A stretch of 64,000 bases of DNA from Lentzea atacamensis. Its GTDB lineage: Bacteria; Actinomycetota; Actinomycetes; Mycobacteriales; Pseudonocardiaceae. Positions 44,301-52,140 of this stretch are shown here, piece by piece. Both the position numbers and the translations under genes were made by a program. The DNA lies in assembly GCF_003269295.1 (NCBI RefSeq), contig NZ_QLTT01000011.1, positions 1-64,000 on the forward strand, written 5' to 3'. The notes under the pieces were generated by a model. The model was not told where the DNA came from and did no database searches. It saw only the letters and a list, made by a program, of their open reading frames with translations. How positions within the stretch are numbered: position 1 is the first letter of the stretch; each line of letters opens with the position of its first letter.

Positions 44301-46990
44301 TGGCCGACGCGTCGATCGCCGAGCTGATCGAGACCATCGAGAGCCTGCCCGCAGCCGAGGCGGGCGGGGAGAACGAGCCCGTCGCCGGGGTGGCGTCCTG
44401 GATCCGGTGCTTCGTCGAGAAGACCGGCCCAGCCGTCGAGCCGGACTCACCGGGCAAAACCCGTCGCTGGCGCACGCACGTGGCAGACGGACGCACGTCC
44501 GGGCTGGCCGACGAGATCCATGTGCTGTTCGGCGGATCGGATGCGGGCTCTGGAGACACCGCCGACCTGCTCTACCTGCCCGACCCGACGGCCCCTGAGG
44601 TGGTCGGCACGTTGCTCTCGGCGGTGAGCTCGGCGCTCGGCTCCGGCGAGCTGGTGGTGATCACCCACGGTTCGGGTCTGAGTGGATTCCTGCGCAGCCT
44701 GCGGATGGAACATCCAGGACTGGGCATCACGCTGCTGCGCGTACCGCCCAGTTCCGACGGAGTTCGTGCGGCCGCTCGCCACGCCGTCGTGGCGGCTGGA
44801 GAGTGGCGAGAAGTGGTGCTCGACGCCGAGGGTGTTGCCACCGAACCGAGGCATCGGCCCGTGTGGCACCTCACCGAGGGCGAACTGCCGCTGGAAGAGC
44901 AGGACGTGCTCCTGGTCAGTGGCGGTGGCAAGGGCATCGGCTACGAGTGTGCGGCGGCGCTCGCCCGGAGGTGCGGTGCCGCGCTGGCACTGGTAGGCAG
45001 AGCCGATCCGCACACCGACGAGCTGCTGCGGTCCAATGTGGACCGCTTGAGGGCGGAGGGGCTGCGGGTCGCCTACGAGTCGGTGGACGTCGCCGACCCC
45101 GTGGCGGTGGAGGCGGGCGTGCGCCGCCTGGAACAGTGCCTCGGCCCGATCACGGCCCTGATGCACGCGAGCGGGGTCAACGAACCAGTGAGGTTCGACC
45201 CACTGGACCACGCCCGGTTCGCCACCCACCTGGCGCCCAAGACGATCGGGTTGCACAACCTCCTGGCCGCGCTCGACCGCGGGCGGCTCCGGCTGCTGGT
45301 GACGTTCGGCTCTGTGATCGGCCGCCACGGGCTGGTGGGCGAGTGCCACTACGCCTTCGCCAACGGGGCGCTGCGGGCGGAGGCGGAACGACTCGCGGTC
45401 GAACTCCCGGACTGCCGCGTGCTCAACCTGGACTGGTCGGTGTGGTCAGGTGCGGGGATGGGGGAGTCGCTGGGGGTGCTCGACACCCTGCTGCGCCTGG
45501 ACGTGACCCCGATCCCGGTGGCGGAAGGTGTGGATCTCTTCCTCAAGCTGTTGTGCGCCAACGATCTGCCTGCCACGGTCGCGGTGCACGGCCGGCTCGG
45601 CGGACTGCTCGCCGAGGAGGAAGCCAGGTTCGGCGGGCGTTTCCTGGAAACGGTGTCCGCGCACTGGCCCGAAGTCGAGCTGGTGGCCGACTCCCGGTTG
45701 GATCTCGGCCGCGACACGTACCTGCGCGACCACCGCATCGACGGACTGGCCGTGTTGCCAGCCGTGGTGGGGATGGAGGCGATGGCACAGGTGGCCTCCG
45801 CGTTGGCGGGCCGGCCGCTGCGGGAGATTGCCGACGTGACGCTGGAGCACCCAGTGATCGTCCCCGAGGACGGTGCTCGCATGGTGCGGGTGTGCGCCTT
45901 GCGTCAGGACGACGCCGTCCTGGTGGTGTTGCGCAGCGACGAGACACGTTGTCAGGTGGACCACTTCCGCGCGAGGTTCCCTCTCACGCGGGTCAGCGGC
46001 GCGGTTCTGCCAGAAGAGGACCTGGCGGAAGGCGAGGTTCCCCTGAGCGGAGACGAACTGTACGGCCCGCTGTTCTTCCACACCGGCAGATTTCGTCTGG
46101 TGCAACGATTTTCGGCCCTGGCCGCACGGCACTGCCGGTTCCGGCTGCACGCACCGGAGCAAGGGCTCGACGACCTGACCCTGCTGGGTGATCCAACCGG
46201 CAACGACGCGACAGTGCACGCATTGCAGGCGTGTGTGCCGCACCGGCGGCTGCTGCCGGTCGGCTGTGAGCGTTTCGCGGTCGAACCCGGCGCGGATGCG
46301 GCGGTGGAGGTGCTCGCGTCGGAACGGCACGCCGGTGGAGGCGAGTACGTCTGGGACGTGGTGGCGTTGGACTGCGACGGCAGGCGTCGGGTCAGCTGGT
46401 CGGGACTGCGGCTGCGCGACACGGGTCCGTTGCCGGCGTCCGGGCCGTGGTCCGCCGCACTGCTCGCTGTCTACTTGGAACGGTCGGTGCTCGCGCTGGT
46501 TCCCGCTCCCCGGTTGACGGTGCGGGTCGGTGCGGGCGACAGGTTCGGTGAGAACCGGTCTTGCCACGCCGGTCCCGCGGATCTGTCCGGACGGGAATGC
46601 CGCAGTTACCAGAACGGGATGGTGTTGAGCGTCTCCGCCGCTGCCCGCGTCGCGTGCGACTGGGAGGCGGTCGGGCTGAGAACCGGCGACGAGTGGCTGC
46701 GGCTGGTCGGCTCACGGTTCGAACCGTTCATCGAGCAGCTCCGCACGATGCTGACCGAACCGGTCACGCACACCGCAGCCAGGGTCTGGACCGCTGTCGA
46801 GTGTCTTTCCAAGATCGGCTATCCGCCCGGTGCGCCGCTCGTCCTCGGCGGCGTCTACGACGGGGGCTGGGTGGTGCTGCGCACCGGGGCCGTGACCGTC
46901 GTTTCCGCGGTGGTGCCGATCAGCGGCGTCGACTCACCGGTCGCCGTCGCCGTGCTGGTCGCCGCACCGGAAAGCGGTGAGCGTGGCTAG
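41303..46990 (+). CDS. pksE: Iterative enediyne-type polyketide synthase (PKSE)
   Basis: 1895 residues, the usual PKSE length. The order is KS (Cys226 in DGACSSAL), AT (Ser663 in GHSLGEV, with GFHSPAM), ACP (Ser975 in DLHMTSL), KR (GGGKGIG from about 1207 and the Tyr1350 YAFAN motif), DH (His1477 in HRIDGLAVLP), and an integrated phosphopantetheinyl transferase (Asp1786 and Glu1833-Lys1837 in VECLSK). All key residues are present, so the enzyme looks active and self-pantetheinylating. Iterative PKSEs build a polyene, which the TebC thioesterase releases. It overlaps tebC by 14 bp. Confidence 0.95.
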   Translation: MNGGRDKGAVWRGDDADPIAIVGMACRYPDADDPQQLWQMVLDQRQAFRRIPRERLDLADYYDADRTATDRIYSSMAALIEGWEFDRAAFRIPGPSYRMTDPAHWLALETAGRALADAGWPGAEGLARDKVAVVFGNSLTGEVTRATTMRLRWPYVRHVLTAALAEADISAEQAGLLLGRAEAHYLAPFPAVGDETLAGALSNTIAGRICNHFDLHGGGYTVDGACSSALLAVVTACRSLRDGSADVVLAGGVDLSIDPFELVGFAKTGALTAGPMRVYDERSDGFIPGEGCGVVVLMRAADARAAGVRVYAEITGWGLSSDGNGGITRPEKQGQLLALRRAYDMAGVDPAEVRLIEGHGTGTAVGDETELSALAELRRGARDQAAVGSIKANIGHTKAASGVAGLIKATLSIASGVLPPTTGCERPHHVLTSAGSPFRALTEAQPWPAGPRLAGVSSFGFGGINAHVALRDPVVSPPRTVSTPIRSRPRPTPRTDVFVLAGSDAAELRATLERVAELAPRLSEAELHDLACQWGRDVAPGEHRVALVASTPGQLAERAVAAAQRVGSVPRGRLTAEDGVFLGTAVAGRVTVLLPGQGAPVRAELGALGRDLALTGGELRLDEELAGTRGTAIAQPSIFRASVAALRWLDRLGVRAGAVIGHSLGEVAALVWAGCLSIGDADRLVRERARVMEVFGPRDTGMAAVVADVPTAHGLCEGTGLVVACYNGPRSQVLAGARAAIDEVAARAARLGAQTVVLPVTHGFHSPAMAGAAAEFKPFLQSVDFRAPAARLVSTVLGRTLSAQDDIGELLGQQFTAPVRFWQAMDEALPDTDLFCEAGPGRTLSALVAGGCSVPVVGVDAGSPDDRPLADTVAALFAAGALHDLSPVFTDRPARPIDIWRDRRFLANPCSSVSSVRPIEVLPATVITSAEVAAPAEESRDPRTVVLELLAEASELDVASLDPRARLLGDLHMTSLAVTQLVLAAVDAAGRERPVAPLAMADASIAELIETIESLPAAEAGGENEPVAGVASWIRCFVEKTGPAVEPDSPGKTRRWRTHVADGRTSGLADEIHVLFGGSDAGSGDTADLLYLPDPTAPEVVGTLLSAVSSALGSGELVVITHGSGLSGFLRSLRMEHPGLGITLLRVPPSSDGVRAAARHAVVAAGEWREVVLDAEGVATEPRHRPVWHLTEGELPLEEQDVLLVSGGGKGIGYECAAALARRCGAALALVGRADPHTDELLRSNVDRLRAEGLRVAYESVDVADPVAVEAGVRRLEQCLGPITALMHASGVNEPVRFDPLDHARFATHLAPKTIGLHNLLAALDRGRLRLLVTFGSVIGRHGLVGECHYAFANGALRAEAERLAVELPDCRVLNLDWSVWSGAGMGESLGVLDTLLRLDVTPIPVAEGVDLFLKLLCANDLPATVAVHGRLGGLLAEEEARFGGRFLETVSAHWPEVELVADSRLDLGRDTYLRDHRIDGLAVLPAVVGMEAMAQVASALAGRPLREIADVTLEHPVIVPEDGARMVRVCALRQDDAVLVVLRSDETRCQVDHFRARFPLTRVSGAVLPEEDLAEGEVPLSGDELYGPLFFHTGRFRLVQRFSALAARHCRFRLHAPEQGLDDLTLLGDPTGNDATVHALQACVPHRRLLPVGCERFAVEPGADAAVEVLASERHAGGGEYVWDVVALDCDGRRRVSWSGLRLRDTGPLPASGPWSAALLAVYLERSVLALVPAPRLTVRVGAGDRFGENRSCHAGPADLSGRECRSYQNGMVLSVSAAARVACDWEAVGLRTGDEWLRLVGSRFEPFIEQLRTMLTEPVTHTAARVWTAVECLSKIGYPPGAPLVLGGVYDGGWVVLRTGAVTVVSAVVPISGVDSPVAVAVLVAAPESGERG

Positions 46991-47408
46991 GACGTTCGAC
47001 TACCGGCACGTGATCACTCTCGAGGAGACGAACCTCGTCGGGAACGTCTACTTCACGAACTACCTGCGCTGGCAGGGACATTGCCGTGAACGTTTCCTGA
47101 TGGAACACGCACCTGGTGTGCTCCGCGCGCTGCGGGGAGCGTTGGCACTGGTCACGGTCTCCTGCCAGTGCGACTTCTTCGACGAGCTCTTCGCGTCGGA
47201 CACGGTCGAGCTCCGCATGGCGTTGCAGGGCACCAGCGACAACAGGGTGACGATGACGTTCGACTACTACCGCACTTCGGGTCCGGTGGCGCAGCTGGTG
47301 GCCAGGGGCAGCCAGACCATCGCGTGCATGAGCAGGACCGAACAGGGGACCGTGCCGGTGAGCGTGCCCGCCGAACTGCGGGACGCGTTGTCGCACTACA
47401 TCGAATGA
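46977..47408 (+). CDS. tebC: Enediyne-cassette hot-dog thioesterase (TebC/E10-like)
   Basis: 143 residues from a GTG overlapping the end of pksE. The 4HBT fold is recognised by EETNLVGNVYFTNYLRWQG and by the C-terminal VARGSQTIACMSR. The family, with SgcE10 and DynE7, hydrolyses the polyene from the PKSE carrier protein. It is translationally coupled to pksE as the last gene of the five-gene cassette. Confidence 0.92.
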   Translation: MSVARTFDYRHVITLEETNLVGNVYFTNYLRWQGHCRERFLMEHAPGVLRALRGALALVTVSCQCDFFDELFASDTVELRMALQGTSDNRVTMTFDYYRTSGPVAQLVARGSQTIACMSRTEQGTVPVSVPAELRDALSHYIE

Positions 47409-47476
47409 GCCCTCGGGGTTCCGTCCGGGACCCGGTTGGAACGTGAGCAGAACCCAGAACGAAAGGTGCGTCCGCC

Positions 47477-48541
47477 TTGCCCATCCAGTCAGAGCCCATC
47501 GGCAGCATCCCGCGTCCCCAGCAGCTGATCGACGGAGTCTCCAAGTTCCAGACCGGCCGCATCGGTCAGGCCGAACTCGACGAGCTGTACGAGCAGGCTC
47601 TCAGCGACACCATCCGCAGGTTCGAGAAGACCGGGTCGACGGTCATCACCGACGGTGAGCAGACCAAGCCCAGCTTCGTCACCTATCCGTTGGCCGGCTT
47701 CGAGAAGCTGGCCCCCGGTGGGGTGACGATTCCGTTCGAGGACGGCCACACCCGTCAGCTTCCCGTGCTGACCGGCGGTCCGTTCCGCTACGGCACCTAT
47801 GCCGCCGACTACCTGGCGAGGGCGCAGCGGCACACCGACCTGCCGATCAAGCAGGCGGTGATCGCACCGTCCGCGCTGAGCCTGCTGTACCCGGCGGACG
47901 GTGTGCCGGGCTACGTGCGGAAGGAGTTCATCGACGATCTGGTCGCGGAGTCCGCCGCGGACATCCGGCGTGCGCTCGACGGCGGTGCGGCCTCGGTGCA
48001 GCTGGACTTCACCGAGGGGCGGCTGTCACTGAAGCTCGATCCCTCGAAGGGACTGCTCCGGAGCTTCATCGACCTGAACAACCGCGTGCTCGCCCAGTTC
48101 AGCGACGCCGAGCGGCAGCGGATCGGGGTGCACACCTGCCCTGGCGGAGACCAGGACTCCGTGCACAGCCTGGACGTGGACTACCTGGAGCTGCTCCCGG
48201 ACCTGTTCCGCCTGGCCGCCGGCAACTTCTACCTGCAGCTCGCCAGCGAGACCGACCAGCGCCGGGTGCTCGACATCATCAGCCGCAACGTGCAGGCCGA
48301 CCAGCGGGTCTTCATCGGGGTGACCGACCCGATCAACCCCGTGGTGGAGACTCCGGAACAGGTGCGCGACCGGATCCTGGTAGCGGCCGAGTACCTCCCG
48401 CTCGATCGCATGGGCACGTGTGACGACTGCGGGTTCTCACCGTTCGGTGACGACACCTCGACCTCTCGGGACACCGCCTTCGCGAAGATCGCGGCCAGGG
48501 TGGAAGGCACCCACCTCGCCGCCGAGGCTCTGGGAGTCTGA
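47477..48541 (+). CDS. MetE-like (cobalamin-independent methionine synthase C-domain) protein
   Basis: 354 residues from a TTG with GAAAGG upstream. The fold is that of the C-terminal MetE/UROD-type barrel: PIGSIPRPQQL, ITDGEQTKPSF, VQLDFTEGRLSLKL, HTCPGGDQDS (His and Cys zinc ligands) and TCDDCGFSPF (the third Cys ligand). Single-domain relatives use varied thiol acceptors, so homocysteine is not assured. It starts 68 bp after tebC and may be cotranscribed; whether it belongs to the cassette is unclear. Confidence 0.8.
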   Translation: MPIQSEPIGSIPRPQQLIDGVSKFQTGRIGQAELDELYEQALSDTIRRFEKTGSTVITDGEQTKPSFVTYPLAGFEKLAPGGVTIPFEDGHTRQLPVLTGGPFRYGTYAADYLARAQRHTDLPIKQAVIAPSALSLLYPADGVPGYVRKEFIDDLVAESAADIRRALDGGAASVQLDFTEGRLSLKLDPSKGLLRSFIDLNNRVLAQFSDAERQRIGVHTCPGGDQDSVHSLDVDYLELLPDLFRLAAGNFYLQLASETDQRRVLDIISRNVQADQRVFIGVTDPINPVVETPEQVRDRILVAAEYLPLDRMGTCDDCGFSPFGDDTSTSRDTAFAKIAARVEGTHLAAEALGV

Positions 48542-49156
48542 ACAACCGCCTGTGATCGATGGAGGTAGGACACGCACCTGAGCAGCTGTGAACCGGCGTT
48601 CGGTCGTGCTTCCCTCCCGCCGCCTCATCTGCCCTGGGTGGCCCGCATGCGATGGGTTTCGTGCTGTGCGGCAGCACGAAACCCATCCGCGGACCGTTGC
48701 GATGCTCAACCCATCCGCGAACTCGTCCGGTGGCTGCCGGACAGGGCACAACCGGCCGTGCGACATCGCCGATGCCCAAGGAGACCGGATACGAGCGTTG
48801 CCGGCTCCGAACCGGCCGGTGTACGACTCTCCTTTGTCCGCCAAGCCTTCCTGGCACGGCGCGGGTGGACTGTCGCCGCAATGAGGCCAAATGCTCTGAT
48901 CAAGCCGTCTACGTGATTTCTCTTCGTGTTTCCGGCGCGCCTCGGCCACAGGTGTGAAACAGGGCCACTAACGGACCGCAGTCAATATTTTTCGGATGGT
49001 ATCTATCGGGGGATATGGGACACCTGTTGGTGTTTCCAGTGGCGGCCCAAGTGGTAGGTCCGGGTTTGGGAGATCAGAGTTCCAGATGTCCTCAATGGTA
49101 TCGCCGTCGCACCGCATGGGTGTTTCTCGAAGCGTGGCGACTAGAGAGACTGGAGA
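48542..49156. other. Gene-free region with strong secondary structure
   Basis: No credible gene; the open frames here have no recognisable domain. It contains a 16-bp perfect hairpin at 48651-48687, a 12-bp direct repeat (AACCCATCCGCG at 48680-48691 and 48708-48719), and a nested hairpin at 48780-48842 with 5-bp outer arms and a GCCGG-CTCCGAA-CCGGC inner stem-loop. This could be a structured RNA or degraded mobile element. Promoter elements for the next gene probably lie in the last 150 bp. Confidence 0.5.
48651..48687. repeat. 16-bp perfect inverted repeat
   Basis: GATGGGTTTCGTGCTG (48651-48666) and its complement (48672-48687) enclose a TGCGG loop. No U-rich tail follows, so it may be a terminator without one or part of a repeat element rather than a classical terminator. 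It is 110 bp after the MetE-like stop. Confidence 0.7.
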
Positions 49157-50212
49157 GTGTCCGAAGTGGCCAGAATGGTACGCGCTGTTGGCGTCGTATT
49201 GGTGGGGGTGGGGTTGGTCATAGGACCAGCTTTCTCGCCTGCCTACGGGGCTGAGCCTGTTGCGGTCGGTTCGGTTCCGTCGTCCGAAGTCGTGGTGTCG
49301 GAGCCCGTTGCGGAGCCTGTCGCGGAGCCCGTTGCGGAGCCCGTTGCGGAGCCTGTCGCGGAGCCCGTTGCGGAGCCTGTCGCGGAGCCTGTCGCGGAGC
49401 CCGTTGCGGAGCCTGTCGCGGAGCCCGTTGCGGAGCCCGTTGCGGAGCCCGTCGCTGAGCCCGCCGCGGAGATGGAGCGTTGCGGACCGCGTGATCTCGC
49501 CGTCCGGGAGAGTGTGCCGGCGCCGTCTTGCATGATGTGCACGCCGTGCACGACGCCTCCTGGTGGTACGACGCCTCCTGGTGGCACGACGCCTCCTGGT
49601 GGCACGACGCCTCCTGGTGGCACGACGCCTCCTGGTGGCACGACGCCTCCTGGTGGCACTGTCATCACTCAGATCACCACGATTGTGATCGACGGTGGCA
49701 CGACGATCACAATCGTGCCGGGATCGGGTGCGCCTGTGCAGGTCGTTCTGCCTTCCGGCAGCGTGATCATGGTGCCTTCCGGCACGGTCATCCACTACCA
49801 GTCCACCACGATCACGGTGGTCAACCAAGTCGTCATCATCGTTGCTCCTGGTGGCACGACGCCTCCTGGTGGCACGACCCCGCCTGGTGGCACGACCCCG
49901 CCTGGTGGCACGACCCCGCCTGGTGGCACGACCCCGCCCGGTGGCACGACCCCGCCCGGTGGCACGACCCCGCCCGGTGGCACCACGCCCCCCGGAGGCA
50001 CCAACCCGCCGACCTGTGGAGGCTGCGGGCTGACCACTCCGCTGGATCCCAGCAACATCCCGTCCGACCAGTCGACCAGCGACCCGGCGCCCTCCGCGCC
50101 GAGTGGTGGCTTGCTGGACGTGACCGGCCTGCTGGGCGGGCTGCTCTCGGGTGACGCCATCAGCGGCCCCAACGGCTTGCTGCCGAGCGGCATCCTCGGC
50201 GCCACGCCGTGA
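49157..50212 (+). CDS. Secreted low-complexity repeat protein (EPVA, TPPGGT)
   Basis: 351 residues from a GTG at 49157; an ATG at 49175 (MVRAVGVV) is an alternative. A signal peptide (VVLVGVGLVIGPAFSPAYGA) is followed by 14 EPVA/EPAA units, a Cys-containing spacer (GPRDLAVRESVPAPSCMMCTPC), six TPPGGT units, a beta-rich stretch (ITTIVIDGGTTITIVPG), eight more TPPGGT units, a CGGCG motif, and a Gly/Leu-rich end. No anchor is present. The Pro-rich tracts look like wall-spanning stalks. No family is recognised. Confidence 0.7.
   Translation: MSEVARMVRAVGVVLVGVGLVIGPAFSPAYGAEPVAVGSVPSSEVVVSEPVAEPVAEPVAEPVAEPVAEPVAEPVAEPVAEPVAEPVAEPVAEPVAEPVAEPAAEMERCGPRDLAVRESVPAPSCMMCTPCTTPPGGTTPPGGTTPPGGTTPPGGTTPPGGTTPPGGTVITQITTIVIDGGTTITIVPGSGAPVQVVLPSGSVIMVPSGTVIHYQSTTITVVNQVVIIVAPGGTTPPGGTTPPGGTTPPGGTTPPGGTTPPGGTTPPGGTTPPGGTTPPGGTNPPTCGGCGLTTPLDPSNIPSDQSTSDPAPSAPSGGLLDVTGLLGGLLSGDAISGPNGLLPSGILGATP
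49301..49468 (+). repeat. 12-bp coding repeat, 14 units (EPVA)
   Basis: Fourteen units of GAGCC(C/T)GT(T/C)GCG, the last encoding EPAA. Units alternate GTTGCG and GTCGCG. All encode EPVA in the secreted protein frame. Confidence 0.9.
49553..49660 (+). repeat. 18-bp coding repeat, six units (TPPGGT)
   Basis: Six tandem units of ACGCCTCCTGGTGGCACG type. A second block of eight units is at 49859-50002. Confidence 0.9.
49859..50002 (+). repeat. 18-bp coding repeat, eight units (TPPGGT)
   Basis: Eight tandem units, with codon drift from CCTCCT to CCCCCC along the block. It is interspersed with nothing else and ends in NPPTCGGCG. Confidence 0.88.
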
Positions 50213-50235
50213 TGTAGCTCGCGCGATGTCGCGGT

Positions 50236-50270
50236 CAGGTGGGGCGTGGGTCTGTTCCGTGCCCCACCTG
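50236..50270 (+). terminator. 10-bp hairpin terminator
   Basis: CAGGTGGGGC (50236-50245) pairs with 50261-50270 across a 15-nt loop, 24 bp after the stop of the repeat protein. Confidence 0.7.
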
Positions 50271-50502
50271 CGGCGTTTCGATGTGGATCTTTTCGCAGGT
50301 CGCTCGAACGAATGAACTTCGGCTGTTTCCGCTGCTGAGTGGCCCGAGCTACCTTAAATTCAAGTGCGGATCCGGAAGTGGAACTGCGACAAGGCCAGAT
50401 CGATCGGCGGGACGAGCTGTCGAACCGCCTCACCTCTGAGGTCATCGACGCTGTGTGCGTCTGGTATCGCCGGCGACGCCGGCCGACCGAAAAGGAAGAG
50501 TC

Positions 50503-51255
50503 ATGCCCGATCGCTACGAGAATTTTCTGCCTCCTCTCGATCTTCCCTCAGTTCAGGACGACGACCGTCGTGGATTCCTGCGGAAGATCGGAATGGCAGG
50601 TGCCGCCATTGCGGCAGGGCCCGTTGCCGGGTCACTTCTGAACAGTCCTGCTGCATTCGGTCTCGACAAATGGGAGGAACCGTCTCCGGAAAATCGGGTT
50701 CTCCTGCCGGCCATTGGTCAGGAGATCAACTGCGATTGCAAGGCATTTGGTACCACTCTCGTGGTCAATCTGCCTCCGCCGCTGCCGACGCTCGACTTCC
50801 GAGGCCGGATCAAGATCAAGATCCTGGTCGGTGGTCCGGACTTCGTGCGTCTTCAGGTTCTCAACCACACGGTCGCGGCCACGCACCCGATGTTCGGCGA
50901 GGTCGTCATCACACTGCCGACCATCGACATCTCCCCGGCGAGCATCCTGAAGCTGGGGCCGGGTGGCTTCCTGCAGACGATGCTGCTGAGCTTCAGCATC
51001 AAGTTCCAGCGGTGTGGTGACTGCGAGGGACCCTTCTCGTTCGAGACCCTTTCGCCGGCGAAGCTCACGGCCAGCATGTTCAGCTTCCCGCCGGGGGCCC
51101 AGAGCGAGACCACCAGGCCGGACGGTACTGCGCTCGCCACCGGCGGCCAGCTCTACAAACTGGCGAGCCCGATCCAGATCGGCTCGGGCGGCACCCAGTT
51201 CGCCCAACTGCACGGAATGGACATCAACGTGGGTAAGGACCTGATGCCCATCTGA
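50503..51255 (+). CDS. Tat-exported protein of unknown function
   Basis: 250 residues with ribosome site AAAGGAAGAG. The Tat signal DDRRGFLRKIGMAGAAIAAG lies within the first 45 residues after an acidic leader. The mature part is beta-rich (TLVVNLPPPLPTLDFRGRIK, HPMFGEVVITLPTIDISP), with four cysteines (NCDCKAF and RCGDCEG), a probable metal-binding or disulfide pair. It resembles no family known to me. Terminators isolate it from both neighbours. Confidence 0.7.
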   Translation: MPDRYENFLPPLDLPSVQDDDRRGFLRKIGMAGAAIAAGPVAGSLLNSPAAFGLDKWEEPSPENRVLLPAIGQEINCDCKAFGTTLVVNLPPPLPTLDFRGRIKIKILVGGPDFVRLQVLNHTVAATHPMFGEVVITLPTIDISPASILKLGPGGFLQTMLLSFSIKFQRCGDCEGPFSFETLSPAKLTASMFSFPPGAQSETTRPDGTALATGGQLYKLASPIQIGSGGTQFAQLHGMDINVGKDLMPI

Positions 51256-51279
51256 CTCTGCCGGGTACGGATGACCGAC

Positions 51280-51318
51280 ACGAGCGGCCCGCCACCGAAC
51301 CGGTGGCGGGCCGCTCGT
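51280..51318. terminator. 18-bp hairpin terminator
   Basis: The arms at 51280-51297 (ACGAGCGGCCCGCCACCG) and 51301-51318 are perfect complements around an AAC loop, between the Tat protein and the convergent HxlR gene. It is the longest perfect stem in the window. Confidence 0.88.
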
Positions 51319-51336
51319 CTCGTTGAGACAGCCCTC

Positions 51337-51990
51337 TCATGACTGTTGTGTTGGCTTGGCCAACCCGAGTACGAGCGAACACCGCCCGGCTGCGGCGGGA
51401 TCTCCGGTCAGGGTCAACCGGCCTGCGGCCACCGCGCCCATCGGGTCGATCAGTCCGGCGCCGATCTGGACGAAGGTGATGGCGTCGGTGGTCGCCACCA
51501 TCGCCGGCGTGGCTGCGGGACCCCGTGCGGGCAGGGCGTTCCCGTTCCGCACCTCCAGGTGGAACACCTCGTCGTCGACCCGGAACTCGTAGGCCTCGCT
51601 CAGCTCCGGCAGCCTCTTCGCGTCCGCCATGGCCGCGACGGCGAGGAAGCCCCAATGTGGACGGACGACGACATCCGCCGTCGGGTCGGTGAGCAGTCCC
51701 ATGCCGAAGCGGGACAGCGCCAGCACCGAATCCCGCATCCGCTCACCTTCCGCGGTGAGGTGGTACGAGTGCGGAGCGAGACCGGCTCGCTGGACCAGGC
51801 CGAGCTCTCGCAACTTCTTCAACCGGGCGGCCAGGAGATTGGTGCCGATGCCGGGCAGGTCGGCCTGCAGCTCCACGTATCGACGCGGGCCGAGCAGCAA
51901 CTCCCGCACGACGAGGAGGGTCCACCGGTCTCCCACCGCGTCCAGGGCACTCGCCAGGCCGCAGTACTGACGGTAGTTGCGTTCCCGCAT
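51337..51990 (-). CDS. HxlR-type regulator with SCP2-like domain
   Basis: About 217 residues. Residues 1-100 are a winged helix with the HxlR signature YRQYCGLASALDAVGDRWTLL, LLLGPRRYVELQADLPGIGTNLLAARLKKLRELGLV. The C-terminal half (VRPHWGFLAVAAMADAKRLP, LTGDPAAAGRCSLVLGLA) resembles an SCP2/sterol-carrier ligand domain. Start chosen at ATG 51990 for the family-typical beginning; codons up to 52056 are possible. It may sense a hydrophobic ligand. Target genes are not evident. Confidence 0.82.
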   Translation of the reverse strand: MRERNYRQYCGLASALDAVGDRWTLLVVRELLLGPRRYVELQADLPGIGTNLLAARLKKLRELGLVQRAGLAPHSYHLTAEGERMRDSVLALSRFGMGLLTDPTADVVVRPHWGFLAVAAMADAKRLPELSEAYEFRVDDEVFHLEVRNGNALPARGPAATPAMVATTDAITFVQIGAGLIDPMGAVAAGRLTLTGDPAAAGRCSLVLGLAKPTQQS

Positions 51991-52140
51991 GGCAGACCGG
52001 CCGGATCCCTCGGAACCCGCGTCCAGTCGCTCACTGCTCCCCATCTTCTCCAGCATAGGGCGCGGCCGGGTACGCGTGGCCAGATCGGCGGTCCAGTCAG
52101 CCATCCGGGTGGTTGACCGGACGGTTGTGCGGTCAGGTCG

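Noticed and set aside
47409..48541. Assignment of the MetE-like protein as an enediyne cassette component
   Set aside because: It is not part of the five-gene core. Proximity alone is not evidence, so it was kept as a separate gene.
48770..48850. tRNA-like or group II intron-like fold
   Set aside because: The T-loop consensus and acceptor stem are absent, and no intron-encoded reverse transcriptase or domain V sequence was found.
49528..50154. A frame rich in WWHDASWW-type residues through the TPPGGT repeats
   Set aside because: It is only the repeat read in a shifted frame. The annotated frame has the signal peptide and coherent composition.
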